From the NCBI GenBank assembly GCA_949152475.1, contig OX424563.1, positions 18,201,001-18,265,000 on the forward strand: 64,000 nt of DNA, written 5' to 3'. The notes beneath the pieces were generated by a model. That model searched no databases. It had not been told where the DNA came from and saw only the letters and a list, made by a program, of their open reading frames with translations. The DNA comes from Terebella lapidaria. Taxonomy: Eukaryota; Annelida; Polychaeta; Terebellida; Terebellidae. The first letter of the stretch is position 1. Each line of letters begins with the position of its first letter. The position numbers were made by a program, and so were the translations under genes. Shown here one piece after another: positions 1 to 10,690 of the stretch.

Positions 1-594
1 ATCAATCTGGTCGAGGTATTTGTATTATACTTGTAACATCTATTTGAGGAGCTCTTGGGTTCGATCTGCTCATGGAACAATGCAACTTGACAATATGCAC
101 CATCTCTATTAAATGGGTAATTTTTAGTGAAACATTTTGATACCAGGTACAACCACACATCACGCATCGGCCTATCCAAACGATGAACACTATTAGGGCC
201 GAGGCAATCGCTCAAGTACCTAGAAAATGCTTAGAGTCCCTGGGCAATGCATGGCGAGTGCATTATACATATGCTGACTTTTATCTGTGTTACTCCACGT
301 TTCGGGTATATTTATCTACCTCAGCCCAGTGAGGCACATACCAGAATAAATCTCCATGATGTCGTGACGTGTGTGTCACCTCCACCTGTAATGTGTGTCA
401 ACACTACGTATTCCTTCTCCATACGTGCCCTGAAGCAGTTCTCCAGGAATCAGTGTGTAGAACTGTGTTCAGCTACATATACTAAACCCGACGTTTCTAG
501 TAAACTGGACTAATCTTATTGTAGTCAATTCATGAATTGATTTCATATATGCAATGTCAACAACAATATAACAATCAGCACATCTGTGAAAATG

Positions 595-850
595 GGAGAA
601 ATTATTGTATAATAAGCGAAAAATGACCAATTTTGGACTTTGGCAGCAAACTGTCAGATCAGTTTTGAGATTTCTGTTTCAAAAGACTCCCCTTGTGTAC
701 CTTTATGATGTGTATAAATTTCGTTGCCCTTGAATCGCCGATCTTCGTGTGGCGGCCATTTCGATTTTTCAACGGTTCTGCTAAAAAAAAATTTCATCCC
801 AAATCATGTGACTAGATCTATTTGTTTCGAGCCAATATTACCGAATAAAA
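595..850 (+). repeat. Diverged fragment of an interspersed repeat
   Basis: The stretch with CAATTTTGGACTTTGGC, a later GGCGGCCATTT and TTTCGTTGCCCTTGAAT resembles parts of the repeats near 55,020-55,180 and 63,170-63,330. Order and wording are similar but strongly diverged. Positions 1-594 show no gene or recognisable element. Confidence 0.5.
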
Positions 851-885
851 AATTTTGTCATATGGTATTTTTTTTTTCATTTTAG

Positions 886-1221
886 TCATACCAGTGCCGA
901 GTGAGGATGTGTCTGATGGAGAAGTGGAGAAGCATGATATGTGCACGCCAAAACGCCTCCGAGTGACACCGTCCATGGCAAAAAGGGACATTTTTTGCTA
1001 TTTGAAAAAAAAAAGATAAAATTGTGGCACAGAAGGATCGAGAAGTGGATCTCAGGCAACAAGAACTGGATATTGCCAAAAGAAAGCTTGATCTTGAGAA
1101 GAAACAAAGTGATGCCAACATTGAAGCCGACAAGAATAAATTGGATACAGACTTGTTGTTGAAACGTGACGAGCTGGAACTGAGTAAAGCTCGATTCGAT
1201 GCGGTTACTAACACGATTTGA
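886..1221 (+). pseudogene. Terminal exon of a coiled-coil-rich protein, with a poly-A frame break
   Basis: I do not recognise the protein. A pyrimidine-rich tract ending in TTTTAG at 881-885 looks like a splice acceptor. From 886 one frame reads an acidic/basic segment (PVPSEDVSDGEVEKHD, then TPKRLRVTPSMAKRD), and after a run of ten A residues (1005-1014) the frame shifts by one. It then continues as a highly charged helix (QKDREVDLRQQELDIAKRKL onward) to a TGA at 1219-1221. With nine A residues the two frames would join. The 65-residue tail is a plausible coiled coil, rich in K, E, D and L. Such basic patches followed by charged helices occur at the C-termini of Myb/SANT-like proteins encoded by Harbinger-type transposons, so this could be a transposon-derived or a host exon. 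No upstream exon was found in the window. A sequencing error in the homopolymer is possible. Confidence 0.45.
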
Positions 1222-1635
1222 ACGATAATAAATTATGGAAGCATTAATTGAACAGCATGTGCGTAAAAAAATATCTAGCTATAATTGAAGGGAAATGACG
1301 TGGTTTTGTGAGCAATTACCGCTTCCGTATTAGGTAGAACAAACCGTGCCTTGTTATTTGGCTATATTATTAACTCGGTACGAATCATCTTCTCTGATTG
1401 GTTTATTTGTACCACGTGTCACTCCCAAATTATGTATGCTGGATCCTGAAATGGTATACTGCATTTGTGTTTCGGACAGAGCGGTCGCCTCAACCAATCA
1501 GCTTGTCTGTTCCTCGAAAAAGAGTATATTTGATCCGAGTCATGTATATGGGATTGCGTATATTGGACGGTGACGCGATAACAGCCAATCAGCGTGGTTG
1601 TTACAAACAGCGTGGTGTTAATAATATAGCAAAGA

Positions 1636-1764
1636 TTGGATGGTGGTCGTCCAATACAGAGTTTACGGGGATTCAGAAAAGCTATATTGGACTCGACTGC
1701 GCCTCGTCCAATATAACTTTTCTGAATCCCGTAAACTCTGTATTGGACTCCCCATCATCCAATA
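1636..1764. repeat. Near-perfect inverted repeat (hairpin), likely MITE core
   Basis: Arms 1649-1692 and 1706-1748 begin and end with GTCCAATA/TATTGGAC and differ by one indel and one substitution around a 13 nt loop. Outward, ATTGGATGGTGG and its imperfect complement CCATCATCCAAT extend the pairing to about 1636-1764. The flanks hold further TATTGGAC and CCAATCAG motifs, so the parent element may be larger. Confidence 0.75.
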
Positions 1765-1924
1765 TTTGTATAATAATATATTATACCAGAAAAAGCACAA
1801 AAGATTCGTGGAAGCGTGACTGCCATGATGAAGAGAAGATTTTCGATTTGAAAAAGTACAGGTACAAAAAAAATACGTGTTGTCATATGTTCCATCGCCA
1901 TCGGTAGTAGCTTCCGAACCTTAT

Positions 1925-2090
1925 GCAAAGGGCCGATCGTACACGCCAATATAAAAATATTGTAAAATATCTCCCTCTTAAATTATTTTCAGGTATTCTC
2001 GTGCAAGGTAGATTCCAGTTAGATTCAACCGTATAAAATTAAAGATAAAAATGTGGATGACGGTCAGACGGACGGACGGAATGCCATGGC
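1925..2090 (-). repeat. Minus-strand copy of the CGTCCGTCC interspersed repeat
   Basis: Read on the minus strand, CCGTCCGTCCGTC is followed by ATTTTTATCTTTAA and AAGAGGGAGATATTTT. The copy at 54,868-55,000 has the same order on the plus strand. The copy is diverged and non-coding. Confidence 0.55.
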
Positions 2091-2439
2091 AATGGGTCCC
2101 GACACCAATTAATTTGACTCCCATCTGCATTTGACTCCCACTCCTATGTTAGTAACACAAAATTCAGCTCTATCTGCAAGCGTCTTGTCTGCACAGGTCA
2201 ATTGACACATTTCAGGTTGGAAGTGACCTTGAGACTCGAGGTCAAGTTCAAAGTTCAAAGATACATTTCTAAGCCCTATTTACCAGTGTATTGTCTGCAG
2301 GAGCCAATAACACATTTCAGTTTACGCGTGACCTCAAGGTTTGCCACCCAAGGTCATCTTAGTTCAATAACATTGACTTCTGTCCCCAGAAGTCAATTTG
2401 TGCATTTCGGCCATTTCGGGGCCTTCATATCTTGACCGA

Positions 2440-2565
2440 ATCATTGGGTGCATTTTATTTGACCGGATCACAAGTGTGATCACAGATCATGTGTGTGATC
2501 CGGCCAAAAATTGTACGGATTGCAGTCATGATCACAGGAATCACAAATCACAGGCGTGATTTTTT
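2440..2565. repeat. Cluster of palindromic TGTGATC motifs
   Basis: GGATCACAAGTGTGATCACAG followed by TGTGTGATCC gives several overlapping inverted pairs, and more GATCACA/TGTGATC words occur up to 3,035. No gene is visible between 2,100 and 3,766. The function is unknown. Confidence 0.35.
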
Positions 2566-3766
2566 TATGAGCCACATGTAACCAGTGCTATTTCAACATT
2601 TCGCTAACCACATCAAAGGCAATAATCAAAATTGTCACTTCCATTACACACTGGAATATGATGATAACAATACACCAATAGAAAAATTGTTCTCACTCCT
2701 ATCAGAATACCTGATTATTTGGGATCCACAATATTCATATGATCGCTCACACCGTCACACGAAATCATCTTGACAACTGTCAGAGGCACGTGCAACTCAA
2801 CAATTGTTATGGCTAATATTATAATTGTGAATAAAAACAGACAGATCTATGTTCACTTTTGTTTCGATGTTTCCGCAAAATCGTCATGTGTCCACTCTTC
2901 AATCAGATTTACAAGTAATCCTACTAGACTTGCATTGAAGTTGTATTTTTCCATCTTGTGTGTATTACGATTTTCAAAAATAAAATTTGCTTCATGGCAA
3001 CTAACTGATCACAAACACATTTTGTGATCCGGGATCGTAATCATAATGAAATGTATTGATGTAAATATTAATATATAATAGATTCTTTTCTGGAGAGGTT
3101 AGCGCAGGTTGACCCCAGCTAGGACGTCAAGCTCTGCTAGATCACAAGACTATTGTGTACGAAGACGGGCATTTTTAGATCTCGTGTTTTCGAACATAGA
3201 AATTAGGCGAAAACGGAAAACACGAAGCGAAAGTGTTAAACTCAACAGAAATCATGTCATACAATCAACTTAGAAAATTTAGCAAGCGAGCCATTGATTG
3301 TTGCGGCAAGCTGCTGTCATTGTAATGCAATAACATATGTGGCTTACAAATAGGAGATAGTTCAGTCTTCTGTCGCCGTGCGTAGGCCTACTACGGAAAG
3401 AAGCAACTGCATAAACTTGCTTGTATGTTACATATCATTTTTCGTATTATTCGCAGTGAAATTCAATAAACCAATTCTCGGTTCGTGATCACCAACATGT
3501 GAAGGTATTGTTGTGTAAGTATTATCACAAACAACACCATCAGGAGAAAGTTCTACCTTGTTATCTGTTGCATATATCTTGCTGTCTATATGTGCTAATT
3601 ATCATAAATCAGCGTTATAACATAATATACTCTATCGGATAGACACATAGCAGTCACGCACAAATTTTGAAATAGATTTGATCAGAATTCACGAAGTTAT
3701 TGACAAGAACGTACAACACTATGGTTTGTTTGAGAATAAAAATTGCTAAGCGATTCCCCACTTTAA

Positions 3767-4775
3767 AGTACTAGGAACATGAAATATGATGTGAGCTCAG
3801 ATTAAAGCACCATGTGAGCTGATCAGAACGGTTTGTACAGCATGTGAATATCTCGATTCCTTCAAAAGTTACAGTGCTTCAAAGTTTAAATTGCCCAAAT
3901 TACAATTTGAAAAATCATATAGCTCATTAAAGCCTAACTAGAGTGAAAAAAATAATTTTTAGTTTAGTGTCAATATCAAAGACGGACGTCTGGGGATCAT
4001 TTCTGTTTTTACGAAAATGAAATATCTTGAATAGTCACATGTCCTTTCACATGTCCTAACAGGTCAATTGTCCACCCAACAACTGGTTGCTAAGGGGCGC
4101 TAGCTCTGATTATGTAGCCTTGACAACATGCTGGCATAACAAAAGACTGACTATGCATTACCACAAAACATATCAGTCTCTATAGGAACCTTTATCTATA
4201 TTATAACCCTTGCATAAATGAGGTTAAGATAGCTAATTATAGTACTTGACTCAAATGACGTCATGAATATCTAATTATGATAATAAAGGAGGTCCTGCAA
4301 ATTGCTGATAGATTGGAAAAAAGTAATTCACGAAAATAGAAATATCTCAGGTTGTGATTGAGATTTTCAAGTTCTGTAAAAACCAAAATGATCAGGGAAA
4401 CCATCTCCACAGTATGAGAACATAAAAATGATACACTCTAGTTAGACTTTAATATGCAAGTTTGTATGCAAGACGTCACAGGGGGAACATTTTTTAATTA
4501 AATGGTTTTAATGGCATATTGAAGTCTTTTCAGAAATTGAAATTATTCAACAAAGCTTATTCCACATGCTCTACATAATTGATAGTCAATGAATTTCACA
4601 TCCGGATAGTTGCCAATAGGGTGCATCAAATTCCACATGAAAAATTAAAGTTTCATGTATCATTCTGTCCCTAGTCTAAAAGTGTTTCAATACCAATAAA
4701 ACTATAACCAGCAAAAAAATGGACAATTCTGATGATATTTAGGGGGTCCACCCAGCCATTGAAAATATCAAATAA
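3767..4775 (+). repeat. Left long terminal inverted repeat of the TTAA element
   Basis: It pairs in patches with 6,700-7,400 on the opposite strand. The outer 25 bp and the inner 150 bp match best. It contains no plausible coding region. Confidence 0.6.
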
Positions 4776-5299
4776 TCGCTAATACCTGAAAAAGTGCCAT
4801 CTATTTAGATAATGTAAAACAGACAGTAGTTACATGTAATTGTGGTTCATTTCTATTGTGTCACAGAAGTGATTAGCATTACCATAACTGAAATAGTAAA
4901 TAGACAGGTTGGGAATATCAAAATTAAAATGATTGTCATGCTATCATGTATATTGCTTAGTCAACTATCTGAAACATAACAAACTTTTCAGCATCTAATG
5001 TCCGACTGTTCGTTGATGTGGAAATGTTCATTTACATGTAGTTGTGGCTTGTTCTGGAGTTGGCCTTATTTTCCTAAGGTTTGGGTGGCTTTTTGCGGTC
5101 CCGCTCCACAACCTGCAGTAAATCCTTGTAGTGCTTCTCATCCTCCTATGCCGCAAGGTGTTGTTATGGTGATGTTAGTTCAGCTTCTGGTTTTGCTGCA
5201 AGGAGACTGCCAGATTATTCCTCCTGGGAAGAACACTGCTTGAGAGTCTGAGACGACGACCTTGTTGAATTCTCATACAAGATGAGATTCTTGTACAGC

Positions 5300-6275
5300 T
5301 TGAGGTCATTCCATGCAGTACCATATCCTTATGTATGCTGAAGCCACCACTGAAGGGATTAGAACCTGTTGTTTGGTCAAAAGTCCTGGACGCAGACCCT
5401 GAATCTGTGTGTTTAGTAGACTGTGTTTGATAGCATGCATCAACTCTTCCATCCATCTTGCTTTATGGATTGCTCCTGGGCCTTTGTAGGTGAAGGTTGG
5501 ATTCTCATTACCTGACTCTAGTACAAGGCAAAGCTCCACAATCTCCTCACAGTGAAGGCTCTGTTCAGACTGAAAGACTGCAACAGGTTCATTTCTCAAA
5601 TTTTCGATGAGCTCCGTTTCCTGCTCTCCAACTATTGGATCGACAAGACGAGAAGTCTGTGATTCGTCGTGTAGCAGGGTCTCAAAGTTTTTGTAAAGGA
5701 CTGAACAACATCAACTCTGGCGATTTTGAAGCTCCGTGTTTGAGGTCATGGAACACGAGTCAGTATTATTCCTCCCATGTGGTGTCTGCACCCAGATCAC
5801 ATGAGGGCACGAAGTGGGCAACTGAAGAGGCCACAAGAGAGCAGCTGAAACATAACCTGTGTTTGGTCATTGGATGCTGTGGTGTTAATCACGATCGGCC
5901 CTGCACAGTTCCAGGACTCAAGTATTTGTGCTGTCAATTCTTCAATAATTTCTCTGGCTCTCCTGTCTGAACGTGGTTGGTTATGATATGATGGCACGCC
6001 AAAGAGTTTTGTGTCATCTATGGTTCCCACTGCAACTGTGAGGTGTTCTTAAGACACACCTTGGTTGGTGAGTGTTGGCCGTAGTTTGTAGTCCCAATGT
6101 AATACTGTTCTCTGCAATGTTTATGCAATGTTTACATAACAATGCACCAGGTCCTGTTGGCATAGAAGATAGGTGCTCTGTCAGGATCAAAACTCCACTC
6201 CACCGATTCAAAGCCTGTGTGAATGCAGACTGTTCAGTTGATGTGATTTTCATGTGGGTAGCTGGAGACACAATT
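5300..6275 (-). pseudogene. Degenerate transposase-like protein in the TTAA element
   Basis: Minus-strand pieces in different frames read as one decayed protein. They run from about 6,271 (ITSTEQSAFTQALNRWSGVL), through 6,030-5,797 (GTIDDTKLFGVPSYHNQPRS, then VINTTASNDQTQ) to 5,599-5,306 (EIVELCLVLESG, then GPGAIHKARWMEELMHAIKH). I recall uncharacterised aquatic-invertebrate proteins with the same order of motifs, an NTTASN-like motif followed by PGAxHxARWM, and infer a common transposon-encoded family. No catalytic residue can be assigned safely. At least three frame changes and several stops make it non-functional. It lies between the two long inverted repeats, as a transposase would. Confidence 0.4.
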
Positions 6276-6699
6276 CTATGTCATTACAACACGTCAGGTG
6301 GGATGAAATGCGAATTATGCATGGTTTCCATATTCAATTGGACGGAAATCAGAATATCACCTGCTATTATAAAGACTGTAATATTCACTGATTTGTCTCA
6401 ACATGAACATGAAATGACACACCTTACATAGAATTTCAGGATTCTGATAGCTTGGGAGGTACATACAAGTACTGATTACTTGAAATCACTGAAAATTCGG
6501 AATTTCTAAACATTTACATCACCAGAAATCAGGACATGTATGGGGTTGATTTGGGATGTGGTTATTTTCGTGTTCCACATATGCAAAACATATGGCCTGA
6601 CATCACATGGGAAGGTTTTCCTACCTCAGAAACGGTTTCTTCATGATTTTGTATTCACAGTAAATCATACTGATAAACGTTCATATTTGAAAAATTCAG

Positions 6700-7400
6700 A
6701 TGCCAGGTGGACCCCCTAAATATTAAAATAATTATCTCATATTTTGCAATCCCTGTTAATTTGATCATTGGAACAAAAGTAGGATAGGGACAGCACGATT
6801 TGGAAACATTGTGGAATTTGATGCACCCTAGTTGCCAAGGTCACCAGTATTGATATAAGGCCCCTAGCAACCAGGGTTGTTCTGGCCCAAATCCACAGTC
6901 ATATCGATAAGCAAACAAAACCAAAGGTGAAAATGGATTGACTCGACATGCATAATTAATATGCAACAATCAAATTCTGTCAAACTCCCTATTTCTGGCA
7001 GTTAGGACCCATAGTAACCAATGGTTGCTAGGGACTCCAGCTGGTGAATAGTAACCATGGCAACAGTAACACTTTGAACAACACTGATTATTGACCATGC
7101 CTATCAATGTTTGAAGATTAGGTTTGCAATAATTCTGACCAATTATATTAAGACTCAAACTTGCCTAATTAAAAATATCCCCCCTTCTACGTCACGAATA
7201 CCTCATTCGCATACTAATTAGCTTCTCGTAAAATCCAGATGTGTTCAATCAAGCATATGTCATAACCTTCCAAAATGTGACATTTAAATGGCCATAACTT
7301 TTTAACCAATGGAGATATTGGCATGCAGTAAACTGCATTTAACTCAGCAACACCAGGTCTCTCTTTTGAGTTCAACTCATATTTTCATGTTCCTATTACT
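6700..7400 (-). repeat. Right long terminal inverted repeat of the TTAA element
   Basis: It is complementary in patches to the left repeat, including the GTGGAATTTGATGCACCCTA block at about 6,817 and the end TTCATGTTCCTATTACT before TTAA. Confidence 0.6.
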
Positions 7401-7404
7401 TTAA

Positions 7405-7828
7405 AGTGATATTGGCAGTAAGTAATGGATTTTTCCATAACTTTCTGATTGAACGAAGAAAACATAACAGTTATATATCTGCACTTGTATGCTCAAACAG
7501 ATGCCCCTTTCTAATCGATTTCGTTGCGAGTTTCTGGTGAACATATTTTGAGTTTGTTTACATTAACGCCATTCTCGGTGCTTTATATCCCTTGATACAG
7601 TGCGATTCCTGCTTACTCGTGTATGTTCGAGCCAGTCGAGCGTGAAATATGTCAAGTCAGAGGTAACTCTGAGTGGCGCACAAAACAAAAGAAAAGCGGC
7701 TGCTAGTACTGTCATATGCTTGATTTATCCATCTGATCAAGCATAGTTTGTTTTGTAACCTATTTTTCTGAGACCACAGGTATATATGTAATTGATTTAG
7801 AAAAAATAGTTTTCCTGCCAACATCACT
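7405..7828. mobile_element. TTAA-flanked MITE, copy 1
   Basis: The termini are AGTGATATTGGCAG and its imperfect complement CTGCCAACATCACT, with TTAA at 7401-7404 and 7829-7832. It is 424 bp and non-coding. The left TTAA is also the right border of the 3.6 kb element. Confidence 0.75.
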
Positions 7829-7832
7829 TTAA

Positions 7833-8247
7833 AGTGATATTGGCAGTATGTTATGGTTTTTTTTTTCATACCTCTCTGATCGAACGAAGAAAACATAATA
7901 GTTATATATCTGCACGTATATGCCCAATCAGGCGCCCTTTCTAATTGATTCGTTGCGAGTTTCTGGTGGAGATATTTTGAGTTTGTTTACATTACCGCCA
8001 TTCTCGGTGCTTTGTACCAGTGCGATTCCAGCTTACTCGTATATGTTCGAGCCAATCGAGCGTGAAATAGGTCAAGTCAAAGGTAACTCTGAGTGGCGTA
8101 CAAAACAAAAGAAAGCGGCTGCTAGTGCTGTCATATGCTTGATTTATCCATTTGATCAAGCATAGTATGTTTTGTAACCTATTTTTCTGAGACCACAGAC
8201 ATATATGTAATTGATATGGAAAAAATAGTTTTCGTGCCAATATCACT
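7833..8247. mobile_element. TTAA-flanked MITE, copy 2
   Basis: A second copy of the same family, closely similar to copy 1 throughout (for example TGTCATATGCTTGATTTATC in both). It starts right after the TTAA that ends copy 1. The right end reads GTGCCAATATCACT and is followed by TTAT, a mutated TTAA. Confidence 0.75.
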
Positions 8248-9540
8248 TTATATGAATTGGCAGAAGTAAATAATAACACATGGCGACAACAACGTTGCGA
8301 AGGGGCGAAATTACAAAACGAAATAACGTAATTTCGAATCTTTGCTTCGTTTTTTTCGTGTTTTCGCTTCGTAATTTCGCTCTTGCACTTCCTTCCGCTT
8401 CCCAGAATATTTTTTAGGTCCTATGCATATTTTGAGTCCTATCAACTGATATGATGGTGGGGTGAGGGGGGGGGGGGGGAGAATGTAGTTCTGTGGGACC
8501 AAGGGGGTACTTCCCGTTGCTACAGATATATTAAATGCTCGCAATCGAATCCAATTGACATATTTGGGAAAACTGATATTCCTGCTAACTAATTCTGAGC
8601 CAATTTAGGTGAAAAGGTCAAAGATTGTTGTGGATGGGGCCAGTTATAAGTTAAAACACTTCTACTGCACCGGCAATGAACGACCGGCCGCGGCACCTTG
8701 TTCCGTCGGGGTTTGGTTATGTGCATGTATGGGTCTATTCGCTGTTCAAAACCAATGTCACAAGTAACCTACAGTCGAGAGAATTATTTTGGTGGCCAGC
8801 GGAAATATGTTGGGATGGGAAAGTTTATGAGATTATTAACCTTAATTTATTGGATTAAATTGCTTATTATTCTCCATATAATAAACAAAAAAGTACATAT
8901 CTATATATGTATATCCGAGCACAGACATTCAATGGTTTTAATTTTGCCCAATGTTTTGGATCAAATTAATAGTTTATGCCTCTATTTTGGTGTACAAAAT
9001 ATTTTTCATCACATTTTATCACTTATATCTTGTTTGATCCCGCCGCCGGGGACAGTGAAAACTTATATCGTAAACTATAAAAGTTGGCAACCTTTCGTAA
9101 TTGTTCTGTCAACATCAGAAATTTAGCTCAATATTTTTGTTGCGCTACTGTATGCGTATGTAATACGGTAAATCAACAAATATCGCAAAGCTCTCACAGT
9201 GTTTGCGTTTATTCACAAGATTAAAATGTAAAACCTCATTGAAACATTTGGAAATATTATTTTTGAAAGTGCTGTGATCCTTTTGATGAGATTAGGCCCA
9301 CTTTATTTAAAGCAAATGATAACAGGACCGGGCCCACTCATATCTACCCTGCGTGGGTCTCATTTTAGGCAATCTTAGAAGAACAGCGCGATGCGCTGGC
9401 CAATAGAGGGCAAAAAATACTAAAACGTTTCCATTCTTCAATTTCTTGTTAGCTAGTGTTTGATAGCATTTGATAGATGTCTCTTGTACCGATATTTCAG
9501 TATACTTTTATCTTTTTATGTAATATCAGTGTAAGTTTTA
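8248..9540. other. No gene recognised; poly-G tract at about 8,461-8,481
   Basis: The sequence is AT-rich with a G homopolymer (GAGGGG then a long G run) and fragments of open frame without recognisable protein. A short GAAATTAC/GTAATTTC inverted pair lies at about 8,308-8,384. Nothing here supports a gene. Confidence 0.4.
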
Positions 9541-10080
9541 ACGCCGTCCGCTATCAGGGATCCTCGAGGATAGTCCTCTCACCACAGGTCATCGCAGATG
9601 CGCACCCGCTATCCCCGGATCCTCGTGGAAGTCCGCTCACCGAGGGTCGCTGCAGGCGCAGTCATTACTCTATCATCAGAACTTTAACCAGGTAGCAGCC
9701 CGCCCAACGAGCCCAACGTACGGACACCACTCAGATACAGGATCATCACCGTGGTGTTAGCTTGTGAGGCTTGGCTCGCCACGGTACGCCTCGGGGATGG
9801 AACCCCGGACAGCCCTACAGTCTGCCAGAGCCTGTGTCGCACCATCCCGGGTGGAGAAGACCGGTGATCCAGAGGGTGTGCGCCCCCGAGTCATCAAGGT
9901 CTACCCCAGCCCGGGCTCCCTATTGAAGTCGTCCCCAGGGCCCGCGAGGGCCTTAGCCGCGGATCGAAGATGTAGAGCTCACGGCTGAGCTCCCCGTCGT
10001 CCCTCTCGCCTTGCTCTGAGACAACTCTCCAGATCAAAATGGTACCAGAGTATATAAACCCCAATACACGAGGCACAAAG
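9541..10080. other. GC-rich island of unknown nature
   Basis: About 540 bp is markedly richer in G+C than its surroundings. It begins with two diverged copies of a ~60 bp unit (CCGCTATCAGGGATCCTCG and CCGCTATCCCCGGATCCTCG) and ends near a TATA-like GAGTATATAAACC at about 10,050. It could be part of an LTR, a SINE or a promoter-associated island. No partner copy in the window allows a choice, and the open frames across it carry no recognisable domain. Positions 10,081-10,690 hold nothing I can identify. Confidence 0.3.
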
Positions 10081-10690
10081 GGAAACTAGGTCAAACCGTT
10101 GTTATAGTTTAATGGGCGAGAGAGGATTAAGGAGCGTTGCCGGGGCAAAGCGTGCTTCGAGCTGAAGCGTCCAAAAATAGACTGTAAAACTGGTTAGTGT
10201 TTTGCAAAGACTCCTGCCACGATCTATGGGCAAAATCGCCACATCAGTGTATTAATATAAAAATCGTACATATATACCTCCGGCTGTAAGTCCAGAGTTT
10301 ATTTTTACACTGAATTAGACTACTACGTATTACAACACAATAAACGCACAAGTTTTGAATCAATTTTATTCTTCACACAGAGGAATGGTGATCTTTTTTG
10401 CAATTTTACGATGTCTGTTCACATATATTGACGGAAAATTCAGTTTCCCAGAGAGCAGTGATTGCTTGAGATGAGAGCGCAGATTGCCTGTGTATCGGAG
10501 TTGTGATGGATCTTCACCAGTGACCAGGGACATTGCAGTTGGAGGAGTCGATTTGCATCTGCACATTCATGACATGTATGTCAAGTTTGGTTTGGGAACT
10601 ACCAGTGTGCAGCAGGTTTGCTATATCTCTTTGGTTTTGCATAGAGAGACGCCCCGTGTGGAGTGAGTCATACATGTTGACTACCCCTTT

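Larger units (their letters stand above)
3767..7400. mobile_element. TTAA-bounded DNA transposon with very long inverted repeats
   Basis: The element starts AGTACTAGGAACATGAAATA after TTAA (3763-3766) and ends with the complement of AGTAATAGGAACATGAAAAT before TTAA (7401-7404). Inverted similarity also reappears deep inside: TAGGGTGCATCAAATTCCAC (about 4,619) against its complement (about 6,820), and AGGGGGTCCACC (about 4,740) against GGTGGACCCCCT (about 6,710). The inverted repeats are therefore about 1.0 kb on the left and 0.7 kb on the right, diverged and with indels. The core holds a degenerate minus-strand coding region. TTAA duplications are known for the piggyBac and Kolobok superfamilies; I saw neither a piggyBac-like nor a THAP-like domain, so the superfamily is open. 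Confidence 0.7.

Noticed and set aside
8676..9126. Possible secreted or membrane protein in the open frame from 8,698
   Set aside because: Hydrophobic residues come from AT-rich codons; no signal-peptide layout, domain or splice context supports it.
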